A stretch of DNA of 64,000 bases, taken from positions 27,140 to 91,139 of the forward strand of contig JAEWOH010000002.1 in the NCBI GenBank assembly GCA_023460955.1, in the 5' to 3' direction. The notes under the pieces are model-generated. The model made no database searches. It was not told the DNA's origin and saw only the letters and a program-made list of their open reading frames with translations. Below, one piece after another: positions 53,074 through 61,660 of the stretch. The stretch's first letter is position 1, and each line of letters begins with the position of its first letter. Source of the DNA: Bacillota bacterium. Lineage in GTDB: Bacteria; Bacillota; Clostridia; Acetivibrionales; DSM-1351. Made by a program: the position numbers and the translations under genes.

Positions 53074-54084
53074 TTAACATATTCTGGGCAACTGGTCACC
53101 GGTAAGCAGCTTTATTATCCTTGTTCCGCCGCTTATTGCCTTAAGTGTAACTTTAGCTTCACCCTCATTTAGCACTTCACCGATTATTTCGGCATTTGCG
53201 CCATATTTGCTCTTACGTACTGTTTCCAGTACCTTCTCCGCCGCATTGCCTGGAACAAATATCAGTAATTTTCCTTCATTTGCCATAAAAAGAGGGTCCA
53301 TTCCCAAAAGTTCACAAACACCCTGTACTTCTCTTCTAACGGGAAGTTTCTCTTCATCTATGCGTATTGTCACATTACTTTGAACAGCAATCTCATTTAA
53401 AGTGGTTGCTACTCCTCCCCTGGTAGGATCTCTAAGTACATGTATGTCAGTTGTTAAATTAAGCATTGCTTTGACTATTTCTGACATCGGAGCACAATCA
53501 CTTGGGATTTCAGCCTGAAAGCCCATATTTTCTCTTTCAAGTAATATACAGCTCCCATGATCTCCGATAGTGCCGGATATAATTATCTTATCTCCGGCTT
53601 TTGCATTTCTGCCAGAAATATTAATGCCTTCCGGTAATACCCCTATGCCGGAGGTATTGATAAATATTTTGTCAACAGCTCCCTTTTGTACAACCTTGGT
53701 ATCGCCGGTAACTATTTTAACGCCGCATTCTTTAGCGGTGGTGCTCATAGACTCAACTATTTTCTCAAGTTCTTCCATGCTGAAGCCTTCTTCAATAATG
53801 AAGCCGCAGCTAAGGTACAAGGGTGTCGCACCGCTGGTAACAATATCATTTACTGTTCCACAAACAGCAAGCTTACCAATATTTCCACCCTTGAAAAAGA
53901 TAGGAGTGACTACAAAACTGTCTGTAGTAAAAACAATATTTTTTGAGTTTCCTATATCAAGCTTTGCCGAATCATCTCCGGCAGAAAGGATTTCATTATT
54001 AAAATACTTTTTAAATATATTATCTATTAGCGCCAATGTGGCTGAACCACCACTGCCATGGGCCATTGTAATTATGTTGTCCAT
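53074..54084 (-). CDS. hypE: hydrogenase maturation protein HypE
   Basis: 336 aa. HypE dehydrates a carboxamide on its C-terminal Cys to a thiocyanate, giving the cyanide ligands of [NiFe] hydrogenase. The AIRS-like fold begins with AHGSGG, and the protein ends with the required PRIC, so Cys336 is in place. The ribosome site GGAGG is about 15 bases from the ATG, longer than usual. It is last in hypC-hypD-hypE. The protein is cytosolic and works with HypF and the HypCD complex. Confidence 0.96.
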   Translation of the reverse strand: MDNIITMAHGSGGSATLALIDNIFKKYFNNEILSAGDDSAKLDIGNSKNIVFTTDSFVVTPIFFKGGNIGKLAVCGTVNDIVTSGATPLYLSCGFIIEEGFSMEELEKIVESMSTTAKECGVKIVTGDTKVVQKGAVDKIFINTSGIGVLPEGINISGRNAKAGDKIIISGTIGDHGSCILLERENMGFQAEIPSDCAPMSEIVKAMLNLTTDIHVLRDPTRGGVATTLNEIAVQSNVTIRIDEEKLPVRREVQGVCELLGMDPLFMANEGKLLIFVPGNAAEKVLETVRKSKYGANAEIIGEVLNEGEAKVTLKAISGGTRIIKLLTGDQLPRIC

Positions 54085-54168
54085 TATATCTGTTTATTGC
54101 CTCCTTGCAGCAATTTTATATTGAAATTATTACCACTATAATAAAATTATTTGTCTTTTTATCAAAAA

Positions 54169-55254
54169 TCATTCTCCATATTTGTAGTAAGCAGCACATG
54201 TGCCCTCTGAGGAAACCATACAGGCGCCTACAGGGTTTTCAGGAGTACATTTTGTTTTGAAAAGCTTACAGTCATAAGGACGTTTTTTCCCTTTCAATAT
54301 CTCTCCGCAGGCACAGCCTTTAGGTTCAGGACTTTCCTTCGGCTTCAGTTCAAATTTCTTTACTGTATCAAAAGCCGCATAAGCTTTATTCACACCAAGA
54401 CCGGACCCGGGTATTAGACCTATACCTCGCCATACTGCATCTACGGGTTCAAAAACCTCATACATTTTCTGCTGGGCCTTAATATTCCCATCTTTTGAAA
54501 CTATTCTGGAGTATACATTTTCCAGAACATTTTTTCTCTCTGTAATGTTTTTTAGCAGTACCTGTATGGAATATAAAACATCTAATGGCTCAAAACCGGC
54601 AATTACCCCTGCCTTTTCCATATTATACGCGACATAAGAAAAAAAGTCTGTACCAATTATTGCAGAAACATGTCCGGGATAAATAAACCCGTCAAGAGCC
54701 AGCTCTTTGTCCCCTGCCAAGGTTTTAACAGCTTCCGGCATAGTTTTGTTAGCAGTAAGAACAGAAAAATTTTTTATTTTTTCTTCCTTTGCTTTAGAAA
54801 CTGATAATGCGATTACAGGTGTTGTTGTTTCAAAACCCACAGACAGAAAAACAACTTCTTTATCAGGATTTGCTTTAGCAATTTCCAGTGCATTCAGAGG
54901 AGAATAAACCATTTGTACATTACAGCCCTGAGCTTTTTTGTGGAGCAAGGTACTGTTGTTTCCAGGTATCCTCATCATATCTCCAAAGGTTGTTATTATA
55001 ACATTCTTGTTTTCGGCTAAATCTGTTGCACTATCAACGTAGCCGGTTGGTGTTACACACACAGGGCAGCCTGGTCCTGACAGAAGTTCAATATTCTTTG
55101 GCAGCAGCGATCTCAACCCGTACCTTGAAATAGCCATGGTATGAGTACCGCATACTTCCATTATCTTTATATTTGGCCCCGAATAATCGTTAAGGCAGTC
55201 TACAATTTTTTGTATAACTGCCTTATCTCTGAATTCATCTATATAGTTAGTCAT
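54169..55254 (-). CDS. hypD: hydrogenase maturation protein HypD
   Basis: About 361 aa. HypD with HypC holds the Fe(CN)2CO unit before transfer to the hydrogenase. The signature EVCGTHTMAISRYGLRSLLP and GPGCPVCVTP are near the N-terminus. The C-terminal Cys cluster (KGCACGEILKG, PYDCKLFKTKCTPENPVGAC) holds the [4Fe-4S] site. I chose ATG 55254 (MTNYIDEF), with GGGAGG four bases upstream; the TTG-like opening at 55266 overlaps that site. It lies 61 bp after hypC. Confidence 0.96.
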   Translation of the reverse strand: MTNYIDEFRDKAVIQKIVDCLNDYSGPNIKIMEVCGTHTMAISRYGLRSLLPKNIELLSGPGCPVCVTPTGYVDSATDLAENKNVIITTFGDMMRIPGNNSTLLHKKAQGCNVQMVYSPLNALEIAKANPDKEVVFLSVGFETTTPVIALSVSKAKEEKIKNFSVLTANKTMPEAVKTLAGDKELALDGFIYPGHVSAIIGTDFFSYVAYNMEKAGVIAGFEPLDVLYSIQVLLKNITERKNVLENVYSRIVSKDGNIKAQQKMYEVFEPVDAVWRGIGLIPGSGLGVNKAYAAFDTVKKFELKPKESPEPKGCACGEILKGKKRPYDCKLFKTKCTPENPVGACMVSSEGTCAAYYKYGE

Positions 55255-55315
55255 TGTGCCTCCCATCTTAAATGCAATTCCACTTTACAGTTATTTAAAC
55301 CCGGTTACCCGGGTT

Positions 55316-55540
55316 TTACTTTATTCCAAGTTCTCTTATCTCGTTGAATATATCAATGGTTTTAGCTGCTTCCTCCTCATCAACTATCTGAATTGCGCAG
55401 CCGGCATGAACAAGTACATAATCTCCCACTTGTACATTTTCAAGGAGCTCTATAGATATTTTATTTATAACCCCCATCATTTCAACTTCAGCGGTATTTC
55501 CATCAATATTAACAACCTTTGCAGGCAATCCTAAACACAT
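55316..55540 (-). CDS. hypC: hydrogenase maturation chaperone HypC
   Basis: 74 aa. It begins MCLGLPAKV, and Cys2 is the residue that binds HypD and the iron unit once Met is removed. The OB-fold pattern follows (GNTAEVEMMGVINKISIELL, VGDYVLVHAGCAIQIVDEEE). I chose ATG 55540, seven bases after GGAGGG; the earlier ATG at 55555 would bury the Cys. A good promoter lies between hypF and this gene. Confidence 0.96.
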   Translation of the reverse strand: MCLGLPAKVVNIDGNTAEVEMMGVINKISIELLENVQVGDYVLVHAGCAIQIVDEEEAAKTIDIFNEIRELGIK

Positions 55541-55692
55541 ATATAAACCCTCCACACATTTTTTATTTACTACTCACCTTTATCACTAATAGTTTAAGCC
55601 AACCTGTAATTTTACAGTCTAACACTTAATGTATCATCTTTGCTATCTTTAACTATCTATTTACCCTATAAATAAACTGTTACGCTAATAAA

Positions 55693-55721
55693 AGTATAAA
55701 CTTATTTAATTACTATTTCAA
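55693..55721 (-). promoter_or_regulatory. sigma-A promoter of hypC-hypD-hypE
   Basis: TTGAAA (55716-55721) and TATACT (55693-55698) on the minus strand are exactly 17 bp apart. It starts just after the hypF stop and precedes hypC by about 150 bp. Confidence 0.7.
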
Positions 55722-55724
55722 TCT

Positions 55725-58064
55725 TCAACTCTTGCCAACTCTGCTGGCTATAGCCATTATAGCCTGTCCAAGAGCTATACCTCCGTCATTTGCAGGAACC
55801 TGTGAATGAGTGATCGCTTGAAATCCATTCTTCTCCAGCAGTTGGCAACTCATAGCCAGCAGCGTAAGGTTCTGAAATACTCCGCCGCTTAGTGCTACCC
55901 TATCCAGCCCACTTTTCCTTCTTATCTCCATACAGCCTTTGAGAACAATATCTGCTACTGTAGCATGAAATCTTGATGAAAGGTATTCAACGCTTTTTTT
56001 TGCGGAAATATCGTCCAGCAGCTGCCTGATTATCAGGTCAGTCCTGACGGCAAATCCACCTGTCTCATCCTTATTTAGGCTAACCTCATAAGGCTTTACT
56101 GAATTGTCCTTAGCGTAATACTCAAGCTCAATGGCAGCTTGTCCTTCATAGCTTATGTCTGCCCTTATTCCCAGTAAAGCAGAAACAGCATCGAAAAATC
56201 TCCCAACACTTGAGGTTTCGGGACAGTTCAGTCTCTTCTCCAACATCTTTAATGTAAAAGCAATATCTGCCTGATTAATTTCTGATAGTAATCCCGGAAC
56301 TCTATCCAGGCCGGTTCCAACTGTTTCCTGCATTTGAGCTGAATATAGATACCCAATCGCCATTTTCCAGGGATGCTTTACAGCCGAATCCCCACCAGGC
56401 ATCATCACATACCGGAGTCTGCCTTCACGCTTGAAACCGTAATAACCTCCTGTAAAGAATTCACCGCCCCATATCTTGCCATCCTCTCCATAGCCGGTGC
56501 CATCAAAGGAAACGCCGATTACTTCACCGGAAAGCTGATTTTCGGCCATACAGGAGGCTATATGGGCCTTGTGGTGCTGTATTCCGATCTTATACTCCAT
56601 TGTTTGATTAAGACCATATTGTGTTGAAAAATAACCCGGATGAAGGTCATAGGCAACTTGCGTAGGAGTAATGTCAAATAACCTTTTGAAATGCTCAACT
56701 GCATCTACAAAAGCCCTGTTTGTACTCTCATTTTCCATATCTCCTATATGATGGCTAAGGTAAAACATATTTTCTTTATTCATACAGAAAACATTTTTGA
56801 GTTCTCCACCACAGGCGAGTACAGAAGGAATTTGTACAGCTTCATTTATTTCCAGAAGCTTGTGCACTTCAATTTTAATAGGTTTTGGTACATAGCCCCT
56901 TGATCTTCTTATTATATATTCCTTGTCATTAAATACTCTTGTTACAGAGTCATCAGTTCTTATAAATATTTCACGGTTATTTAGTAGAAAAGCATCCGCA
57001 ATACCGATCAGCCCCTCTACTGCTTCTTTATCCCTAAAAAATATAGGCTCACTGCTTAAATTACCGCTCGTCATTACAACCACTTCAGGAAAGCCTTCAT
57101 AGTCAAACAACAAGTGATGTATAGGGTTGTAGGGTAGCATCACTCCGAGATATCTGTTTAAATGGGCAATTTCATCAGGAAGTTTTACCCCTTCTTTTTT
57201 TCTTAATAGAACTATAGGGCTGGCCGGTGATTCCAGTATCTTTCTTTCAGTTTGATTGAAATAACAGTATTTTTTCAAAACCTCAATATTTTTTACCATT
57301 AAGGCAAAAGGTTTATCATCCCGGTGTTTCCTGCTCCTAAGTCTTCTGACTGCTTTTTCGTTCAAAGCTGCACATGCCAGATGATAGCCTCCTATGCCCT
57401 TAATTGCTGCAATTTTGCCTTCCTTAATAAGCTCCGCAATAAAGGTCAAACATTGATCGCTATCAGGCTGGGCATCCAAAGCTTTCCCTTCTGAATCGGC
57501 CAGACTAAGCACCGGTCCGCAGTCATGGCAGGAAACCGGCTGTGCATGATATCTTCTGTCTGAGGGATCAGTATATTCATTTCTGCAGGGTTGGCACATT
57601 TCAAAACATCCCATGGTTGTCTTATCTCTGTCATAAGGGATATCTTTGATTATAGTAAACCTCGGTCCGCAGTTGGTACAATTTATAAAGGGATACTTAT
57701 GCCTTCTGTCTTCCGCATTTTTGAGTTCATTTATACAGTCAACACAAGTACTGACATCCGGTGAAATGAATATACTTCCCCCGGATAAGGATTGGCTTTC
57801 TTTTATGTCAAAGTTTTCAAAGCCGGCTACAGGTAGTTCCTCAAAATTTATTTGTTCAATATTTGATAGCATAGGGGCTTTCTTTTTAATTGCGTCAATA
57901 AATTTCAAAAGCTCAGCTTTATCGGTCTCAACTTCAATGACAACATTACTGTCGGTGTTTCCAACCCAGCCCTTTAAATGCATACTTTTTGCAAGGTTAA
58001 AAATAAAGGGCCTGAATCCCACGCCCTGTACAATTCCTGTTATTTTAATTCTAAATCTTTTCAT
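55725..58064 (-). CDS. hypF: carbamoyltransferase HypF
   Basis: 779 aa. HypF uses carbamoyl phosphate and ATP to carbamoylate HypE. Domains in order: acylphosphatase (GIVQGVGFRPFIFNLAKSM), two CxxC-type zinc fingers (CVDCINEL, CTNCGPRF, CFEMCQPC, CHDCGPV), a YrdC-like domain (KGIGGYHLACAALNEKAVRRL, shortened: GIGGYHLACAALNEKAV) and a Kae1-like domain (HHKAHIASCMAENQL, GVSFDGTGYGEDG, ALSGGVFQNL). The gap to ribF is 60 bp. hypA and hypB, for nickel insertion, are not in this window. Confidence 0.97.
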   Translation of the reverse strand: MKRFRIKITGIVQGVGFRPFIFNLAKSMHLKGWVGNTDSNVVIEVETDKAELLKFIDAIKKKAPMLSNIEQINFEELPVAGFENFDIKESQSLSGGSIFISPDVSTCVDCINELKNAEDRRHKYPFINCTNCGPRFTIIKDIPYDRDKTTMGCFEMCQPCRNEYTDPSDRRYHAQPVSCHDCGPVLSLADSEGKALDAQPDSDQCLTFIAELIKEGKIAAIKGIGGYHLACAALNEKAVRRLRSRKHRDDKPFALMVKNIEVLKKYCYFNQTERKILESPASPIVLLRKKEGVKLPDEIAHLNRYLGVMLPYNPIHHLLFDYEGFPEVVVMTSGNLSSEPIFFRDKEAVEGLIGIADAFLLNNREIFIRTDDSVTRVFNDKEYIIRRSRGYVPKPIKIEVHKLLEINEAVQIPSVLACGGELKNVFCMNKENMFYLSHHIGDMENESTNRAFVDAVEHFKRLFDITPTQVAYDLHPGYFSTQYGLNQTMEYKIGIQHHKAHIASCMAENQLSGEVIGVSFDGTGYGEDGKIWGGEFFTGGYYGFKREGRLRYVMMPGGDSAVKHPWKMAIGYLYSAQMQETVGTGLDRVPGLLSEINQADIAFTLKMLEKRLNCPETSSVGRFFDAVSALLGIRADISYEGQAAIELEYYAKDNSVKPYEVSLNKDETGGFAVRTDLIIRQLLDDISAKKSVEYLSSRFHATVADIVLKGCMEIRRKSGLDRVALSGGVFQNLTLLAMSCQLLEKNGFQAITHSQVPANDGGIALGQAIMAIASRVGKS

Positions 58065-58124
58065 ATTAGTTGCCTTTCAAATATGAGAAAAACATTAGTT
58101 TCAAAGAAGTAACAGCCTGATTTT

Positions 58125-59072
58125 TTATTCTGATACAGCTTCACCAATTTCAAGATATTCTCTTGTTGTCTGCATATCTTTTGATATCTGTTCTTTCAAT
58201 AACTCTACTGATCCAAACTTCTTTTCATCCCGTATCTTTTTCAAAAAGAAAACCTCTATCTTTTTCCCGTAAATATCCTGATTAAAGTCTATTATATGGG
58301 TTTCAACCATTTTTTCCTTGACGTCCTCGAAGGTCGGATTGTATCCTACATTTGTCATACTGTTATACAGCTTCCCATCAAGAAGAGTTTTCGTAATGTA
58401 AACTCCGTTGGCAGGCAGCACCAAAAATCTTTCAGGGTGTATGTTTGCAGTAGGAAAACCTATTGTATTTCCAATTCTTCTTCCACTGACAACCTCCGCC
58501 GTTATGGAATAATTTCTGCCTAAAAGCTTGTATGAGGTTTCTAATTCACCTTTTAAGATACTCTGGCGGATCCTTGTACTGCTTATAACTTCATTTGCAC
58601 ATTTTATTGGTGGTATGACAACAACTCTGAAACCGTATTTCTTTCCTAATTCCTTTAGAAACTCAACATCTCCCTGACCCATATATCCAAATCTGTAGTC
58701 GTACCCAACAACTGCAAGCTTGATGTTCAGCTTGTCAATAAGTACTCTCTTCACAAAATCTTCAGGAGAAAGTCTGGAGAATTCCTCGTTAAAGTCATCA
58801 AAATAAAGGCAATCCAGATTAATTTCACTAAGAAGTTCAATTTTCTTCTGTTCTGTTAATAAGAGAGGAGTTATCAGCTTCTTCCTCAGAATATTCTCCG
58901 GATGCCTTCTAAAGGTATACACAACTGAACACAGGTTATTAAGCTGAGCTTCACGAATCAAAGTGTTAATAAGAGCCATGTGCCCAATATGTAAGCCGTC
59001 AAAATTACCAAGACCCACTCCGGTTTTATTATTAAAATAATTGTTTTTAACTGTAGAATGAATAACCTGCAT
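58125..59072 (-). CDS. ribF: bifunctional riboflavin kinase/FAD synthetase
   Basis: 315 aa. It phosphorylates riboflavin to FMN and adenylates FMN to FAD. The N-terminal nucleotidyl transferase domain has GLGNFDGLHIGH and the ISSTRIRQ motif. The C-terminal flavokinase domain has GNTIGFPTANI and GVYITKTLLDGK. The gene lies 39 bp after truB, the usual order at the end of nusA-infB operons. Confidence 0.96.
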   Translation of the reverse strand: MQVIHSTVKNNYFNNKTGVGLGNFDGLHIGHMALINTLIREAQLNNLCSVVYTFRRHPENILRKKLITPLLLTEQKKIELLSEINLDCLYFDDFNEEFSRLSPEDFVKRVLIDKLNIKLAVVGYDYRFGYMGQGDVEFLKELGKKYGFRVVVIPPIKCANEVISSTRIRQSILKGELETSYKLLGRNYSITAEVVSGRRIGNTIGFPTANIHPERFLVLPANGVYITKTLLDGKLYNSMTNVGYNPTFEDVKEKMVETHIIDFNQDIYGKKIEVFFLKKIRDEKKFGSVELLKEQISKDMQTTREYLEIGEAVSE

Positions 59073-59111
59073 TGTATATTCTCCATTTTTCTGCGTTGCA
59101 GCTTTGTATGT

Positions 59112-60065
59112 TTATGGTTCAATAAAAAATTTCTTTGATTTTAAACAAGTATCTGATCCGTATTTAAAAACCTCACCAATACCTATAAATTTATTACTAT
59201 TATCATATACCCTTAAATAAGAATCAATATCAAAATTATTTTCTTCCAATTTAAGCCATACCCCATTACGGTATTTAAAGGTTTCTTTTTCATCAAGTTG
59301 TATACTATTCAAATCTTCAAACACCGTTTCAACCGAAACAAGACTGCTTTCAAGCCTGTTCACTGCTGCCAGTTCCTTAATTTCCTCAAGGGTTAAAGCA
59401 GTGTCTAAATTGTATTTTCCGGCCTTGGTTCTTATGAGGAAGGACATGTGCCCTCCGCAGCCAAGTTTTTCTCCTATGTCGTGACATAAGGTTCTTATAT
59501 ATGTTCCTTTAGAACAATGCACTTCGAAAAGAGCTTTTTTTACCAGCAGCCTAGCAGACTTGTCTGTAGCATGAGTATCCGTCGGCTTATAAACTTCGTC
59601 ATCCCAAATGCGGATTATATTAATTTTGTAGATTGTGATTTTTCTGGGCTGCCGCTCAACAGTTTCTCCCTGTCTCGCGAGCTCGTACAGCTTTTTTCCA
59701 TCTATTTTTATAGCCGAATACATTGGTGGAAGCTGTTCACTCTCACCAACAAAACTCATTATGGCTTTTGATATAGCTTCATTATCGAAATTTATCTCAC
59801 CGGTATATATGACATTTCCGGAGGAGTCCTGTGTGTCGGTAGCTGAGCCAAGTGTTAGTTCGGCGCGGTATATTTTATCCTTTTCAATTATAAATTCAAT
59901 AGCCCTTGTAGCATTTCCAAGGCATATAGGCAGAACACCTACCGCAGATGGGTCCAATGTTCCGGTATGTCCTACCTTTTTCTGGCCTGCAGACTTTCTA
60001 AGAAAACTTACAACATCGAAGGAGGTCATGCCTGCCGGCTTTAATACATTTATTATTCCGTTCAT
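59112..60065 (-). CDS. truB: tRNA pseudouridine-55 synthase
   Basis: 317 aa. TruB makes pseudouridine 55 in the T-loop of tRNAs. The start is MNGIINVLKPAGMTSFDVV, and the catalytic Asp38 is in GHTGTLDPSAVGVLPI. A C-terminal PUA-like region is present. It lies between nrnA and ribF in one operon. Confidence 0.97.
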   Translation of the reverse strand: MNGIINVLKPAGMTSFDVVSFLRKSAGQKKVGHTGTLDPSAVGVLPICLGNATRAIEFIIEKDKIYRAELTLGSATDTQDSSGNVIYTGEINFDNEAISKAIMSFVGESEQLPPMYSAIKIDGKKLYELARQGETVERQPRKITIYKINIIRIWDDEVYKPTDTHATDKSARLLVKKALFEVHCSKGTYIRTLCHDIGEKLGCGGHMSFLIRTKAGKYNLDTALTLEEIKELAAVNRLESSLVSVETVFEDLNSIQLDEKETFKYRNGVWLKLEENNFDIDSYLRVYDNSNKFIGIGEVFKYGSDTCLKSKKFFIEP

Positions 60066-60119
60066 TTATACCCTTTCTATACTGTCGCGAAAAAACTAGA
60101 ATTTGCTACATTGTAAGTC

Positions 60120-61073
60120 TTACAGCTTTTCTGTTACAGCTTTTATAAGAATCTCCTTAACCTCACTCAATGAACCTTTTACTGTACAGCCTGCAGCCCT
60201 TTTGTGACCTCCGCCTCCGAAGGAAATTGCTATTTCAGACACATCTACGAAGGTTTTTGAACGTAAATTAATTCTGACTTCTTCCTTATTCTTTTCCTTT
60301 ATAAGAAGAGATACTTCTACTCCCTCTATAGACCTACCTATATTAACTATACCGTCACAGTCCTCATCATTTGCTCCCGTTGCCTGGATATCAGCCTGTG
60401 AGAGTGTCACTACGGCAAGTTTATTCTCGTGATATAACTCTAACAGTTCAATTGCTTTTTGTGTAAGTTTTAGCTTGGAATAGGTGGTATTGTCAAATAT
60501 TCTCTGAGACAGTTCACCAATATCAATCCCCGTTGACAGTAGTTCCGATGCAATCTTATGAGTCTGGGCAGTGGTATTGCTGTATTTAAACCCTCCGGTA
60601 TCAGTTGAAATAGCTGTGTACAGGTTGGCAGAAATATCTTTGTCTATTTCCAGCTTTAACTTTTTCAATAAAGAATAAACTATTTCACCGGTGGAGGCAG
60701 ATTTATCATCTACATAGTTTAATAAAGCAAACTTTGTATTGGTAACGTGATGGTCGATGTTTATGGTGCAGGGCGCATTAAAAAACGCATCTGCTCTTGT
60801 TCCAAGTCTGCCTACATCACCTGTATCCAAAGCTATGTTAACGTCCATAACTTCATCCTGTGGTTCAACAAAACGTGCCAGATCTGTGCCCGGCAAAAAT
60901 CTGTAGACCATAGGTATATTTTCCTCGATATATACAACAACATTTTTCCCCGCACTTTTAAGAGCCAAAGCAAGTGCCAGAGAAGAACCTATTGCATCTC
61001 CGTCTGCAGAAACATGCGGAAATATTGCTATTCCTCCGGCTTCAGCTATTAGCTTGACTATTTCCCTATCCAT
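60120..61073 (-). CDS. nrnA: DHH phosphoesterase, NrnA-type oligoribonuclease/pAp phosphatase
   Basis: 317 aa with DHH and DHHA1 domains. Motifs are SADGDAIGSSLAL, ALDTGD, NIDHHVTN (Asp107, His108, His109) and the C-terminal GGGGHKRAAGCT. NrnA degrades nanoRNA and dephosphorylates pAp in Firmicutes. This place between rbfA and truB is conserved in many Firmicutes. Substrate preference is known from the family, not seen here. Confidence 0.93.
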   Translation of the reverse strand: MDREIVKLIAEAGGIAIFPHVSADGDAIGSSLALALALKSAGKNVVVYIEENIPMVYRFLPGTDLARFVEPQDEVMDVNIALDTGDVGRLGTRADAFFNAPCTINIDHHVTNTKFALLNYVDDKSASTGEIVYSLLKKLKLEIDKDISANLYTAISTDTGGFKYSNTTAQTHKIASELLSTGIDIGELSQRIFDNTTYSKLKLTQKAIELLELYHENKLAVVTLSQADIQATGANDEDCDGIVNIGRSIEGVEVSLLIKEKNKEEVRINLRSKTFVDVSEIAISFGGGGHKRAAGCTVKGSLSEVKEILIKAVTEKL

Positions 61074-61127
61074 TCTAACCTCTCCTTATGTTACCTGTCG
61101 TTTGTTTATAGGACGAAGTAATTCTCT

Positions 61128-61481
61128 TTATTCACCTAGTTCTTTTTTTGCATCATCCAAAAGCTTATTAATGTATATACCATGTTCAATCGATGTATCA
61201 AGTTCAAAATGTATTTCCGGAGTATATCTGAGCTGCAATCTATGTCCAAGTTCACGTCTGATAAAACCTGCTGCACTCTTTAATGCACTTATTGCATTCT
61301 TTTTTTGCTCATCATTCCCCAATACACTTATATACACTTTTGCATATCTTAAATCTTTCGTTACATTACAGGATATAATACTTACCATATTTGGAAGTCT
61401 TGGATCTTTAAGATCATTTTGAATTATGCTGCTTATTTCTTTTTTAACCTCTTCGGAAATTCTTACAATTCTATCAGCCAT
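61128..61481 (-). CDS. rbfA: ribosome-binding factor A
   Basis: About 117 aa with the KH-like RbfA fold (ADRIVRISEEVKKEISSIIQ, FELDTSIEHGIYINKLLDD). It assists 16S 5'-end maturation of the 30S subunit. I chose ATG 61481 (MADRIVRI), nine bases after GGAGG, over two earlier ATGs that overlap the ribosome site. A hairpin lies in the 180-bp gap after infB. Confidence 0.95.
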   Translation of the reverse strand: MADRIVRISEEVKKEISSIIQNDLKDPRLPNMVSIISCNVTKDLRYAKVYISVLGNDEQKKNAISALKSAAGFIRRELGHRLQLRYTPEIHFELDTSIEHGIYINKLLDDAKKELGE

Positions 61482-61606
61482 GAATTCCATCCTCCATTTT
61501 CTTATCAATAAACTAGTATTTTCTCATACAATTTTTCATTAATAGTATTGCCAACTACTGAACAAGAAATTGTTCTATAAAGATATTTTACAACGCCATA
61601 ATATAC

Positions 61607-61646
61607 GAATAGGTTGAATTGGAATTTAATCCACTTCAACCTATTC
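61607..61646 (-). other. strong hairpin between infB and rbfA
   Basis: GAATAGGTTGAA and TTCAACCTATTC form a 12-bp stem, with an inner TGGA/TCCA pair set. On the minus strand GTATATTATGG follows, with no T-run, so a plain intrinsic terminator is unlikely. Confidence 0.6.
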
Positions 61647-61660
61647 CAAATAACTGTTGT

